A DNA stretch of 64,000 nt, taken from positions 393,893-457,892 of the forward strand of contig VXAY01002121.1 of assembly GCA_013399855.1 (NCBI GenBank), written 5' to 3'. Origin of the DNA: Oxyruncus cristatus. Its lineage: Eukaryota > Chordata > Aves > Passeriformes > Cotingidae. Positions 1 to 11,329 of the stretch are shown here, in pieces; the stretch's first letter is position 1; the number at the start of each line of letters is the position of its first letter. The notes beneath the pieces are model-generated. The model was not told the DNA's origin. It was given only the letters and a program-made list of their open reading frames with translations, and made no database searches. The position numbers and the translations under genes are program-made.

Positions 1-388
1 CCAGCTCAAGGGAAGCCTATTGATGAAGTCTTCTGGCTCCAGCTGCAGGAGGAACTGTGCTCACATCCTTCTGCGGGACTTCAACCATCCCAACATCTGC
101 TGGGAAAGCAGCACAGCTGAGCTGCTATTAATCCAGGAGACTCCTGGAATGCATGGACTATGACTTCTTAAAGCCAGGTAATAAGCCAGTGGAGATGTGA
201 TACTGGATTTGATGGTCACCAACACGAGTGAACTAACTGGTGACATCAAATTTGGAGACAGTCTGGGCTGGTGGAGTTTAGATATGAGCATCCTGATCTA
301 GTTGAATGTGCCCCTGCTTGTTGCAGGGAGCTTTGACCAGAAGAACTTTAAAGGTCCCTTCCAACCCAAATTTTCCTATGATTCTATG
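1..388 (+). mobile_element. CR1 LINE, internally deleted, truncated by window edge
   Basis: CR1 is an avian non-LTR retrotransposon whose ORF2 carries an AP-type endonuclease and a reverse transcriptase. Bases about 71-125 still translate as the endonuclease segment around DFNHPNICW, with the expected G before DFNHP read as R. After the stretch equivalent to 'LDLMVTN' (about 205-225) the sequence runs within some 80 bases into the CR1 3' untranslated end (CCCTGCTTGTTGCAGGG, then GGTCCCTTCCAACCC at about 353-367) and stops at ATTCTATG (381-388). The reverse-transcriptase region and the rest of ORF2 are absent, so this is a deleted, non-functional copy. Its 5' part lies outside the window. The family is assigned from memory of CR1 sequences. 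Confidence 0.85.
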
Positions 389-481
389 CTTCATGGACGT
401 GGTCAGTTTGCTTTTCTTTATACAAGTTTACACTGTGCTTTATCCCAGCAGTTTTGCCCATACAAATAATATTTGTTTCAC

Positions 482-575
482 TTATTTTTAAATACTAATA
501 TTAATATAATTATTAATATTAATATTAAAAATGAATATTAAAATTTTAATATTGATATTAATTTGTTAATATTTG
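482..575. repeat. AT-rich block with perfect 20-bp palindrome
   Basis: This is nearly pure A/T built from overlapping AATATTAAT-type units. Bases 534-553 (AATATTAAAATTTTAATATT) form a perfect 20-bp palindrome. Such sequence is slippage-prone and can extrude a cruciform. No gene is implied. Confidence 0.8.
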
Positions 576-1203
576 TTAACAAGAACAAATAATAAATCCC
601 AACAATACTGTATTTTATATTGTGCAGCAAATGGGTGTGCCAAAAGAGATTGTGGCCTAGTAGGGTACTGGACTGTAATTGCACTGGTCTTGGTTTTATT
701 TTTTTCTCTAATAGAGACCTACAAGGACACCTTTCTGAAGTCATTTAATCTTTCCTGTATCCATTTTTGGTAGCTGTGCAGTAGAAATCATGACAGGATC
801 CCATGTTTTAAAGCACTGTGAGACCTACTGAGCTTTACATAGGAGTTAGGTGGTGTTATTACTAATAACATTAATGCTAATACAACAGTAAGAAAATAAA
901 TAAACTTTTTGTACCAAATAAGTAATCGAATATTTTTTTTAAAGCTCATTGTGTTAAATTTGTAATCTTTTTTGTCATCTTCTTTTACTTGTGCAGTCAT
1001 TTCTGTGCTATGAGTACTGAGCCTGGTTTGAAAGGCTGAAGTTTGAGCACTTCAGTTATGAGCTGGAGCCCATTATCCAGTTGATTTTCATCCATGAGGT
1101 GTTCAGGTCATACAATCCAACACCACTGCACAGTGAAAGCTGTGGATATTCAGATTTACTTCAAACACCTTATTCCTGATTTGTACTAGTTTGCTGCCCA
1201 TTG
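576..1203. other. unique non-coding sequence
   Basis: AT-rich single-copy-looking DNA between two CR1 remnants. Short open frames on both strands (for example 573-773 plus, 788-1000 minus) resemble no known protein and have low-complexity composition. Confidence 0.6.
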
Positions 1204-1253
1204 ATACTAGGCAATCTTTAAAGTCCCTCCCAACCCAAACCATTCCACGTTCT
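1204..1253 (+). mobile_element. CR1 3'-end remnant
   Basis: About 50 bp match the CR1 3' end: AATCTTTAAAGTCCCTCCCAACCCAAACCATTCCACG. The usual ATTCTATG tail has decayed. Only the terminal part is left, as expected for a heavily 5'-truncated insertion. Confidence 0.75.
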
Positions 1254-2943
1254 TTGACCACACTAAGAACTGATCCACTTTTGGTGGCAGTCTGACACCT
1301 ATTTCCTACAGACCTGTAAATATGACCTCAGCAACAACATCACAAAACTGTATTTCAGCTGATAACATTTTCTAGAGACACTATCCTGTGGGAAGTTCAA
1401 ATATATGAAAAACATGGAGAAGCAATGAATGAGCCACACACAAAGCTTGAATTACTTCAAAGAACGGGGAGAGCAGATAAACATCACTATTTCCAATCCC
1501 GAACACAGTGTATGTATAAACAAACTCCAGAATCCCAGCTTGACAGTTCACCGGTTTTCAAAATGACTATTGCAAGGACTGCAGCCAAGGATAAGTATCC
1601 ATGGCCAGAAACCATATGTGATGACCAGATGCAGCAGCTGTAATTGGAGAAACTCACACACACACAAAAAAAGGCAGTGTGAGGTTGCCTTTGCTTTCTA
1701 CATCTACACTCTGAATGTGCTTTTGCTCTATTATAGGACTGGGGACTATGAACAACTTTGAAGAAAACCATTTCAAAGGAAACAACCGGTTTCAGTGGGC
1801 TGATGCAACACAACTGATATTTATAGGGTTTTCTAAGGGGCTGTAGCAGAAAAGTCTCTAAAAGCCTTAAAAGAATACATGGCTATTTACAGAAGTGAAG
1901 AAAATGAGTGAAAAGTCCATGAAAAGCACCTACAGACATTTACCCAAACAACAATAACAATAATAAAAAAGTATCCTCATTAGTCTAAAGAATGTTTTTC
2001 CAGTGTGTCTGAAAATTTCTTTTCTAATGCTTCCTTTTGAGCTATTCAGACCAGAGCTTTATTATTGTGACAGATGACAGAAGTTATGGGATCTAAATCC
2101 ATTTAAACAAGGATGCCAAATGCAATCGCAGAAGCAGCTTTTAATCCAGCATACCATTTCTCTGAATTTTGGCACATTAGTTGCTCATTGTACAACACAT
2201 CCAAGACTGCCATCTAATGCTGCTTAGTAAAATTCTTAGTTCAGTCTTATATTTTTGGCATAATATAACATCAGTAGGAACACTGCAGCGACATAAAAAC
2301 ATTCTTAGCAAATAATTTTCTTTAATCAAATAAAATTTTGTTTTGCTACTGCTGTTTAATTCCCTGCCAGTTTGGATATTAGGCAGTAAGTAAAAAACAT
2401 TTTTTAAATGGTATAGCTGCGATGACAAATCTATTAACAGAAAATTCTACAAAGTTTCTTTATGTAATATGATAAACATTGACCTATAAATGTATATTTA
2501 TGCATTGTCTGTTTGCTTAAATTTATCAGTAGGCTGAACATTCATGGCACTTGCAAATTCTTATCTGAACCTGTTTCTAAATGCCTTGCAAATAAAACCT
2601 CCTGTAAATACTGTAGTTTGATCCAAAGCCACTGAACTAGATAAGATCAATAAGCTGATGGGCTTCAAATGGCTGTGAATCATGTACTTGAATAATACAT
2701 CAGTTACCTTGATTTTTGCCATGTTGGTACTTAGTGATTCATTATTAAAAATAACATTTATTTAATCTTGTTAAGAATGTCTGAAGATTATTGTGCTATA
2801 CCAGGAGAGAAATGCTTTCACAAGAGTAAATTCCACCTCTCTTCCCTAAAGGAACACTTTAAGACTTACCAAGTTGTAGGTGATAGAGGAAATAGCATAA
2901 ATTTCTTTTTAAATTTTGTAGCCTGATCTTTCCCCTGTACTCC
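1254..2943. other. unique non-coding sequence
   Basis: Single-copy-looking, AT-rich DNA. It includes a short CA run followed by A's at about 1656-1672. I recognise no repeat family, exon or RNA gene. The open frame at 1487-1813 (minus, 108 codons) has no recognisable domain. Confidence 0.6.
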
Positions 2944-3460
2944 ACCTTAGTGAAGCTGCATCTGGAGTGCTGTGTCCAGTTCTGGGATCCTCAGGACAAG
3001 AGAGACATGGTGCAAGTCTGGTGGTGACTGTGAAGATGATGAAGGGACTGGAGCATCTCTCTTACGAGGAAAGGAGATTGGGGCTTGGCCTGTTCAGCCT
3101 CAAGAAGAGATGACTGAGAGGGACCTTATCAATGTCTGTCAGTATCTGAAGGGAGGATGTCAAGAGGATGGACCAGGCTCTGCTCGGTGGTACCCAGCAA
3201 TGGGACAAGCGGAAACGGGCAGAAACTGATACCCAGGAAGTTCCACCACATGAGGAAGAACTTCTCTCCTGAGCAGTGACCAAGCACTGGAACAGATTGC
3301 CCAGAGAGGCTGCAGAGTCTCTCTCATTAGAGGTATTCCAGAATTGTCTGGACACAATCCTGTACCATGTGCTCTGGGATGACACTGCTTGAGCAGGGAG
3401 GTGGGACCAGATGACCCACTGTGGTCCCTTCCAAACTGCCCATTGCATGATTCTGTGATG
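2944..3460 (+). mobile_element. CR1 LINE 3' part (ORF2 C-terminus plus 3' end)
   Basis: A 5'-truncated CR1. It opens in the ORF2 region equivalent to 'HLEYCVQFW' (CATCTGGAGTGCTGTGTCCAG). It continues through the segment for 'GLEHLSYEE' (GGACTGGAGCATCTCTCTTACGAGG) and the 'LRGDL...YLKGG' segment, then the non-coding 'GAACAGATTGCCCAGAGAGG' stretch. It ends with GTGGTCCCTTCCAAACTGCCCAT and ATTCTGTGATG. Frameshifts break the reading frame. The ATTCTGTGAT rather than ATTCTATGAT tail suggests a different CR1 subfamily from the copies at 33.3 kb or 39 kb. The 137-codon minus-strand open frame over it (3062-3475) is an antisense shadow. Confidence 0.9.
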
Positions 3461-5250
3461 CTGTATTAATTTCATGTATCAAGAATTGCACTGGTTACCT
3501 GTGAGGCCAAGGAGGAATTACTTTCACTGCTAACTAGTGTTACTGGGCCTTCTTTTAAACCTTCCTTGTACACTGACCTTAACAAGCAAAAGTTATTAGC
3601 AAACCTCTGAAACTACTGACAGAATAAAACATTCAGGGATCTCATGACCTGCTCACACACTTGAAGGTAGACTGATTCAATGTTAGGAGATATCCCTCTG
3701 CACTATCAGTGTAAAACACTGCCTAATAGAGTAGAGGATTTTATGTGTGATAATATGTACTCTCTGGATATCTGTAAGGTCTTTAAAGTTAACCAGCAGC
3801 GCTGGACCCCATCAGCTCATCTTTCTGGAAGTGGTTCATCCTGTATGTTACCATAATATGGCAGAATGATTCACCTCATAATAGTAACATTAAAATGATT
3901 ATCACCTGGCATCTCCACCACCAGGATGGGAAAGTGACTTAACGTTTCTCAGGGATCTAGAATTTTGGTGGAACCATCTCTACACTGTCACTTTTTGTGT
4001 ACATTGATAAGGGTCCAGGCTATAACGAAAGGAAAATGTATGAATTACAATTCAGAAAAATAAGTATGGATTCCATACAAAGCACCCACAACAAATTAAA
4101 ACCCACTGTCTTAAGGAGTGGATTTTTCAAAATTATGTGTAAAGCATGTGATGAATATTTTAAGGGTGTATCTGTGAAAAAACTATCTCAGCACTTGGTA
4201 ATATTCTGATGTGGGTTTCATTCATGCCTTTAAAATTTGCAACTGAAATCCAGGAACCAAGCCGTGCTGGTTGATTGCGTGTACTCAGAATGAGTCCTAC
4301 TGAAGATCTTCTATTTTAAGAATTAGTACATTTTTCCAGTTAAATTCAAATTTTGATGGACTTAGGTAATTAAATGTAAACATGTAAGGTCAGCTGAGTT
4401 TCTGATGGAACATCTAAATTATGGGTCTTCACTGTAATGACTCTGTCAGATGGATAACTTCAGTCCTCTTATAGTTTGAGAGACCTGAGGCTCATTTCAG
4501 CTCTCCCCACACAGACATCTCACAGTAGCAGAGAGACTCTGGATACCTGAGACACCCACAGTGATCTGGCTGATATGAAAACAGTCTTACAGGAGCTCCA
4601 GATTCTTCTGTAGCAGAAGTCAGGAAGGATCTATGGGACATCTGAATGGTTCTAGGCATGTTTATGTAGTCATCTGAGCAGGATCTGTGGAATGTTTGTC
4701 ATCATTATTAGACAGCTTAAAATCATAATATGTGTTTGTACTGAATATAACTGAAAATATATGGATAGATGTACTACAAACTCATAAAATTAGGCAGACA
4801 TAAAATCCTTTCACGGTTTTCAGGCAGATCCAGTTATTCAATTTGCTTCATTTTTTAATGAACTATCAACTAATTGAAAGCTTAAAAAATTTTCTAGAAA
4901 CCAAATAAAAAAATATTTTAATAGTCCAAGGATCAAGAGTATGGACAATTTAACGCATATTTAGTGAAATGCATAACAATAATCCTCAAGTCTAAAAATT
5001 AACCGAATGCTACATATTAAAGTCATTCAAACTAGTGATAACCTGGGGAAAATACTTTTTCCTCAATTCAGGATTCTTATTTAGAGATTCTTTGAGATTA
5101 TATGTTTCATAGATTCAACAACAAATACACCCCAAACTATGGTGCTTAACATTTCTTCTGCTAAGTTTGAGAGGCCTTTGGACAACACCTCTGACAATAA
5201 TAAGTTTTAACTGTTGGTCAACCCTGAAGTGGTCAGGAAGTTGGCATATA
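3461..5250. other. unique non-coding sequence
   Basis: AT-rich DNA without recognisable repeats, exons or RNA genes. The 70-codon open frame at 3997-4209 (plus) has no recognisable similarity. Confidence 0.6.
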
Positions 5251-5295
5251 AAGTTGTTGAAGGTCCCTACAAACCGCAACTGTGCTATTCCATCA
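5251..5295 (+). mobile_element. possible decayed CR1 3' end
   Basis: TTGTTGAAGGTCCCTACAAACCGCAACTGTGCTATTCCATC reads like a CR1 3' terminus (GAAGGTCCCTTCCAACCCAAACTATTCTATG) with many substitutions. It is short and could be chance. Confidence 0.4.
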
Positions 5296-6420
5296 TTTTT
5301 TAATTTGTAGGGGAAACCAGCATCAGTTTTAATATCGTTAAGGAGATCTATACATTATTCCTTGACCTAACCAAGGAATGGACAAATAACTGCTTCCATC
5401 AGCTAGAGGAAAAATCCTCATGGGCAGTATTCAGCTTCCTTCTCTGTTCTTTTTCTTTCTACTGGAAGGATTTTACTCTTTGGATATTTGACATCATGTC
5501 AGCAACTTTTTGCTTGCTCATTTTTTTCAAACATAGCCACAAGGCATATTGAGAATCAAAATTACTTCAGTACTTGACAGCACAGGTTTTGTAAATCCTC
5601 TCTTATCCCTGAATTGTAGAAAGAAAGTCGGGATTTGCAAGCGAAAGTGTTTGAGTTTTTCATTCGGGATTCATTGACTTAATTGGTGACACTGTTTTGA
5701 GATTTGTAAGCATATTGTGGGACTCAGAAATACTTTGTGAGATTTGCAAAATTCACAGACCTTCCAATGTCAATAACACACTCCTCAAATCAGCTGAATA
5801 TCAAACTAGTGGTTTGAAGCAAATTTGGTTAGTTTTTAACAATGCCTGTTCAGCTTTTCATAGATCACAGGTTCCGAGACATCTCAGGAACTGAGATTTG
5901 GGGCTTTGTAAGACAGGTGCTGCTGTGAGTTGTTATTTTTCTCCTGACAAGGTGCCTGATGGCAAAGAGACAGACAGACAGATATCAGGTATCAGACAGT
6001 CAGAGAACAGGTAGGAAAAGGGCTCCTGGCATTATTGGGAGATGTAGGGTCAGACCCTGTTCAAAGACCGATATAAGACTTTGTTTCTCAAGGTCACACC
6101 TTGGAGAGATTAAAAATGGAAATGGTGTTTCTGTCAACTCTGCAAAGAAATCTGAAAAGGTCTCTGATGGCTGTTGGGTGTTTTTCTTACTTTGGCCCTT
6201 CTAATGGAAACAGTCTCACACTAAACAAGTGCCTGGAGGAAAGGGGCCCACACTGGACCAGCATTGCCATTTGTTAATACCCTCATTCAGTGTATTTCTT
6301 CAGGAAATACATCCTAATCTTGTTGGAATCAGTAGTCAACTTTGCATTTGCCATTTTCAGAAACTGGAGACAAATCCACCCACATTATGGGCGGCCAAAT
6401 ATAGCTTTGGTATATATTTA
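5296..6420. other. unique non-coding sequence
   Basis: Single-copy-looking DNA. A small GACA/CAGA-rich patch (about 5965-6005, AGACAGACAGACAGATATC) is the only repetition. No gene or transposon is recognised. Confidence 0.6.
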
Positions 6421-6520
6421 GAACAGAACAGAACAGAATAGAATAGAATAGAATAGAATAGAATAGAATAGAATAGAATAGAATAGAATAGAATAGAATA
6501 GAATAGAATAGAATAGAATG
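6421..6520. repeat. (GAATA)n pentanucleotide microsatellite
   Basis: Three GAACA units (6421-6435), sixteen uninterrupted GAATA units (6436-6515) and one GAATG unit. On the minus strand this reads (TATTC/ATTCT)n and directly continues the 3' end of the minus-strand CR1 at 6521-6858. It most likely grew from the CR1 terminal ATTCT-type tail. Sixteen perfect units make it probably length-polymorphic. Confidence 0.97.
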
Positions 6521-6858
6521 TTTCAGTTCAGAGGGACCTAAAAAATAATCTAATCTAACTGCCTGGCAGATTCAGGGCTGACCAATTTAAAGCACATTGT
6601 TAAAGGCATTGTCCAAATACCTCTTAAACACTGATAGATTTAGGGCATCCACCAGCTCTCTAGGAAGCTTGTTCCAATGTCTGACCACCCTCCTGGTAAA
6701 AAAAATGCTTCTTGTCCAGTTTAAACCTCCCCAGGGGCAGTTTTGAACCATTCCTGTGCATGCTATTATTGGGTAAGAGGGAGAGGAGTCAGCACCTCCC
6801 TCTACTTCCTCTCCTCAGAAAGGAAATAATGAGGTTGTTCCTCAGCCTCCTTTTCAAG
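6521..6858 (-). mobile_element. CR1 LINE 3' part
   Basis: Reading plus to minus, the sequence follows the CR1 3' region in reverse: CAGAGGGACCTAAAAAATAATCTAATC, CTGCCTGGCAGATTCAGGGC, ATTGTCCAAATACCTCTTAAACACTGA, ACCAGCTCTCTAGGAAGCTTGTTCCA, CCTCCCCAGGGGCAGTTTTGAACC and CTCAGCCTCC. It is 5'-truncated in the last codons of ORF2. Its 3' tail is the microsatellite to its left. A run of A's at about 6698-6705 marks a small indel. Confidence 0.92.
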
Positions 6859-9103
6859 GCCTTAACCAATATCTACAATATCTACAGCAAGGGCTCCTGC
6901 TGTTATTTATGCAGCATGTCAGGATCATGGTCCTTGTCACCGTAGGTGCTTCACAAATACATGGGAAGATAAACCCCCTATTCTAACAAGCTAATAAGAT
7001 AGTAGCTGACCATAAATAACAGTAGCAGGAATGTGAGAAAGAAGGATGACAACAGCAAACACAGGAAGATTACACTGGTAGCTACTGAGCAAGTTGATGT
7101 CCTACTGAAGGCAATGACTTTCCTTTTTGCAAGCAAAAAAATGAAATCAAAGGTCCATGGCTGATTGAGAGCCAAACCATCACATGTTGGCCAATTCCTC
7201 ATAGACATCACAGCACACACACTTCATCCAAGGTTTACAAGGATTGGGTAAGCGGGTAGTGCACTGCTTCCATGCTCAGTGCAAGACAAATACTTTGTTG
7301 AAAATAAATGTGGTAAGTCTCAGGTAGCCAGAAGAAAAACATATGTATGATTTTAAACCATAATAGACTTTTTTTAACAATGAAAAAAGACTCAAACTCG
7401 AAAGTATTTTACCCAGTTTCAAGGGTAAGAAGTTTTGATTTATTTCTAGGGGAAGAAAGGAATTAATCAGCTTGCTGTAAGCTGTTGGCTGCATCGTGAA
7501 ACAAGGCTGTACATTCTGTGAACTAAGATAAACAATCAAAAAACCATCTCCCAAATTAACTTCTTAATCTAATCTAAGTACAAAAGTTCCACAACTACCC
7601 CTTGTTTCATGAGCAGAGATGTTTGCACCTCAATGGACAAATTCTAGCTGGAAGGGAGGGGGTCTCCCAGGGCTTGGAATTCTCTTCCCTCAAACCACAC
7701 CATTTAATCTGTAGATCGCATTTACACATTTTCCCACTTAGCAGGGATGTAAATACTCCAGCACCAAGAGACCTGAAATACACATCAGACTAGGAAGACA
7801 CAGGTCAGTGTCCCCTCTTCACTGTCCCTGTGTATTTCAACAGTCAAAACCTATACAAAAATCTGATTTCCCAGATTAGAGAAAAACAACAAACAAGCAA
7901 ACAAAAAGAAAAAAATAAAAAGATAGAAAGGAAATATATAAAAAGGGTAAAGAAAAAAAAAAACAACAAAAAACCCACATGAAATCTAGGAGCTCTTTTA
8001 AAAGAACCGATGTACCTAAATTGTCATAAATACACATCTAAAAGAGAGTACAACATTAGTTATAACCCTTCCAGGCTCAACAAAAGACTGGAAGCAGAGC
8101 TTAGAAATTAAAAGGCAATATTTAGCAAACAGAAAAGGGAAGTAACAGCTATCAGCTGGGAGGAGAAGTTAGAGGATGTAGGAAACTAAGGCAGTAAAAG
8201 AGCAAAATCTTTGACTAGCTGGAGTAAGGTAGGTACTGAATAATAGCTATAATAAAATTCTGTGCTTAGGGGGGTGGCAGAACTTTTAATGACAGATATG
8301 TTTATTCAATATTTCTGTTTTGTATCTTGAAAGAAGCAGGAGGATCTATCTGAATCATACGAACATGATGAAGTGTTTTCCAGTCCATTAGTAGCTGTGG
8401 AGGGTGTTAAACATCTCTCAGAGATAAATAATTTTGAATCGGCAGGCCAGGATACTTGCTTGGATGGATTCTGTGTGAGTTGATGGAGGACATCCCTAGT
8501 TCATGCTCTGAATTTTGAATAGGCAGGATGAATAGATAGGGAGAGAGAGAAAACACCAGCAGGCTGGGCAAATTCTAAGCACTCTAAGATTCAGAGAAGG
8601 CAAGGCGGTCTAGGATACAAGGGACACAATTAGACTGATATGTCACAGACAAAATTTAAGGAAAAGCGGATTGTAATATAAATTCCTAAATTATTAGATT
8701 GGGAATGAGATTAATGTCAGTCAATACATATTTTTTCCCCCCAGGAAAATCAATGCAATCAAACAATCAATCAAGCAAAAAAAATTCATTTTTTGAAATG
8801 ACAGGCCTGATAACTGCAAACATACTAAGACTTCAGAAGAGTGTGGAATTTAGTATTTCACTACCTTCTGGTTAGAAGTTGTCAAGAAAGCACATCAGGT
8901 GGGTTGAGAACTCGATGACTGTCTATTCTCAGAAAGAAGTTCAGTAGAAAGTTGTCAGCCTGGGGAGGTAGAATAGACATAAAAGATTCGCCTAATGCCA
9001 CTCAGTATTTCCAGAAGAAAATCAGAAGGAAACAAAAAATAGGTGACATCAGGACTGAAAGCATGGGAATTTGTGGGGAAGTCAGATCAGAATGCAACTG
9101 AAA
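6859..9103. other. unique non-coding sequence with an A-rich patch
   Basis: No gene or transposon is recognised. An A-rich low-complexity patch lies at about 7878-7976 (AACAACAAACAAGCAAACAAA-type, then runs of A). The 92-codon minus-strand open frame at 7276-7554 looks like chance. Confidence 0.6.
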
Positions 9104-10540
9104 TTGCATGGCCTTGGGAAAAGCCCCTCTCCAGCCTCGAAAGCCTCCTTTAGGTACTGGAAGGCTGCTATAAGGTCTTTCTAAAGCTTTCTCCTCTCCA
9201 GGCTGAACAGCCCCTGCTCTCTCAGCCTGTCTCCATAGCAGAGTTTCTCCAGTCCTGTGACCAGCTTAGTGTCCTCCTTCCAACACATCAGCATTTTTCT
9301 CATGTTGGATGCCCCAGACCTGGATACAGGACTGCAGGTGGTGTCTCACGAGAGCAGAGTAGAGGGGGACAATCACCATCCTTAACCTGCTGTTCACGTC
9401 TCTTTTGATGCAGCCCAGGGTGCAGTTGGCCCATTGGCCTTCTGGGCTGCAAATGCACATTGCTGAGTCATATTGAGCTTTTCTTCCACAAGAACCTCCA
9501 AGTCCTCCTCCACAAGGATGCTCTTTATCTGCTCTCTGCCCAGCCTCTACTTGTTCTTGGAGCTGTCCTGGTCCAAGTGCTGGGCCTTGCCCTTAGCCTT
9601 GTTGAAGTTCATGAGGTTCACACAGGCCCAGCTGTCCAGCCTGTCCAGGTCCCTCTGGATGATATCCCTTCCCTCCAGCGTGTCAACTGCACCACACAAC
9701 TTGGTGTCACCAGCAAACTTGCTGAGGGTGCACTCGATCCCACTGTCCGTGTTGCTGACAGAGATGTTAAACCTACTGACCTTTGAGGACCGTATCTGAT
9801 CACTGGTCCCTACTTGGACACCAAGGTGTTGATCACAACCCTTTTGAGTGTAATCATCCAACCAATTCCTTATCCCCTGAGTGGTCCATCTGTCTCTCCA
9901 GCTTAGAGACAAGGATGTCATGTGGGACAGTGTCAAATACTTTGTACAGTTCCAGATAGTTGACATCAGTTGCTCTTCCCTCATCCACTAAAGCTGTAAC
10001 TCTGTTGTAGAAGGCCACCAAGTTTGTCAGGAATGATTTGCCCTTAGTGAAGCCATGTTGGCTGTTACCAGTCACCTCCTTAATTTCCACGTGCCTTAGC
10101 AGAGTTTCCAGGATGATCTGCTCCATGAACTTGCTAGGCACTGAGGTGAGACTGACCAGCCCATAGGTCCCTGGGTCTTCTTTTTTTCCCTTGTTAAAAT
10201 TGTGGATTACATTTCCCCTTTCCCAGTCAGGGGGAACTTTCAGCAGACAGCCATGACTTTCAAATAGGATGGAGTGTAGCTTAGCCACTTCATCCACCAG
10301 TTCCCTCAGGACCTGAAGTTGCATCTCACCAGGTCCCAAGGACTTGTGCAAGTTCAGGTTCCCTAGATGGTCTCAAACCTGCTCTTCTCCTACAGCAGGC
10401 AGTTCTTCATTCTTCCTGTCCCTGCCTTTGCCTTCTGCCACATGGGCAGAGTCACTGGAGCTCTTGTCAATGAAGGCTGACTCAAAACCTTTTTTTGAGT
10501 ACCTCAATCTTCTCCATATCCCAACTGGTTTTCCAGAGCC
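9104..10540 (-). mobile_element. CR1 LINE, large ORF2 fragment with broken reverse transcriptase
   Basis: The largest transposon in the window, about 1.4 kb of CR1 ORF2 on the minus strand. In coding order: a piece at 10351-9854 carries the reverse-transcriptase fingers and palm (GKKEDPGTYGLVSLTSVPSK, SQHGFTKGKS, TVPHDILVSKLE). After a frameshift near 9880-9910 the frame at 9984-9547 carries RNWLDDYTQKG and DSGIECTLSKFAGDTKLCG. The catalytic F-A-D-D box there reads F-A-G-D, so the first catalytic aspartate is lost. A third frame at 9460-9266 carries [13 protein letters not shown] and [14 protein letters not shown]. The sequence continues to about 9104 (equivalent of 'LEKRRLRGDLIAAFQYLK'). The 3' untranslated end and tail are missing, so both ends are incomplete. 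It is not functional. Confidence 0.93.
9854..10351 (-). pseudogene. CR1 ORF2 reverse-transcriptase fragment
   Basis: An open frame of 165 codons inside the CR1 at 9104-10540. It holds the first half of the reverse-transcriptase domain: a GKKEDPGTYGLVSLTS block, the SQHGFTKGKSFLTNLVAFY block, and the YLELYKVFDTVPHDIL block, where the usual 'YLDLCKAFDTVPH' aspartate is E. It ends shortly after KLERQMDHSGDKELVG because of the frameshift. It lacks the second half of the palm and the thumb and cannot make an active enzyme. The nominal ATG is an internal methionine, not a true start. Confidence 0.85.
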
Positions 10541-11329
10541 TGTGGAATATCCCTCCCTTAAGGAAGTGCTTTCCTACGTGTCCTTACACGCAAACACCAA
10601 AACCACTAAGTTTAAAGCTTCAACCAGATGAAAGCAAATAAGAGACATATTTTTTCAAGAATGAGGAAATCTAATTACTGAAAAACGGTGACAAGGGAAA
10701 TGCGCTACCTCCTGAGCAAGAACAGATGTCTTATTGAAAGATAGACCTTAAAACAACTAAATAACACTCAAGTGGCAAGGCATACTGATAAGGTGAAGAG
10801 GATATAAAATAAAAGATATTATTTGTTTTAAATTTTAAGTCTCTGATCTATTGTATAGCAGTGCACATGTCAGGAAAGATTTATAATCTAGACAGCACTA
10901 ACACCGTTCATAAACTAGTCTTGATCTTGGTGGCCATAAAGGCAAAACTCCTGTTGATTTTAATGGAATAAGCAATTAGCTAAACCTGGTAAAATGTCAG
11001 ACTAGATGCTGATCAGTGAGAACAAACTTGAAGTGATTTCTTCATATTTTCATTCCAGTCAGTAATTTTTGGCTCCTTTGAAGTGCAGCTCAGCTGTGGC
11101 CAGCGATCACCAGACCTATCATTATCCCACAGATCTGTCAAGCACCCAAAACACCCAGCAGAGTCTGCCTAGTTTTGCAAGACAAAAGACTTTGCAGGAA
11201 AAACAGAGAGGTTAATTGATAGCAGATAAATACCACAGTTTAGTTAAAGAAAGAGTGTGATTTTACTGTTTTTTGTATATCTGATTACCAAAATGTCTTC
11301 CTTTATGCGTTTTGAAACACTGATTATTA
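10541..11329. other. unique non-coding sequence
   Basis: Beyond the CR1 5' break the sequence is unique and AT-rich. An E-box-rich phrase (GCAGCTCAGCTGTGGCCAGCG) lies near 11084-11104. No gene is recognised. Confidence 0.55.

Noticed and set aside
3062..3475. 137-codon minus-strand open frame
   Set aside because: It lies entirely antisense to the plus-strand CR1 at 2944-3460 and is a by-product of that repeat.
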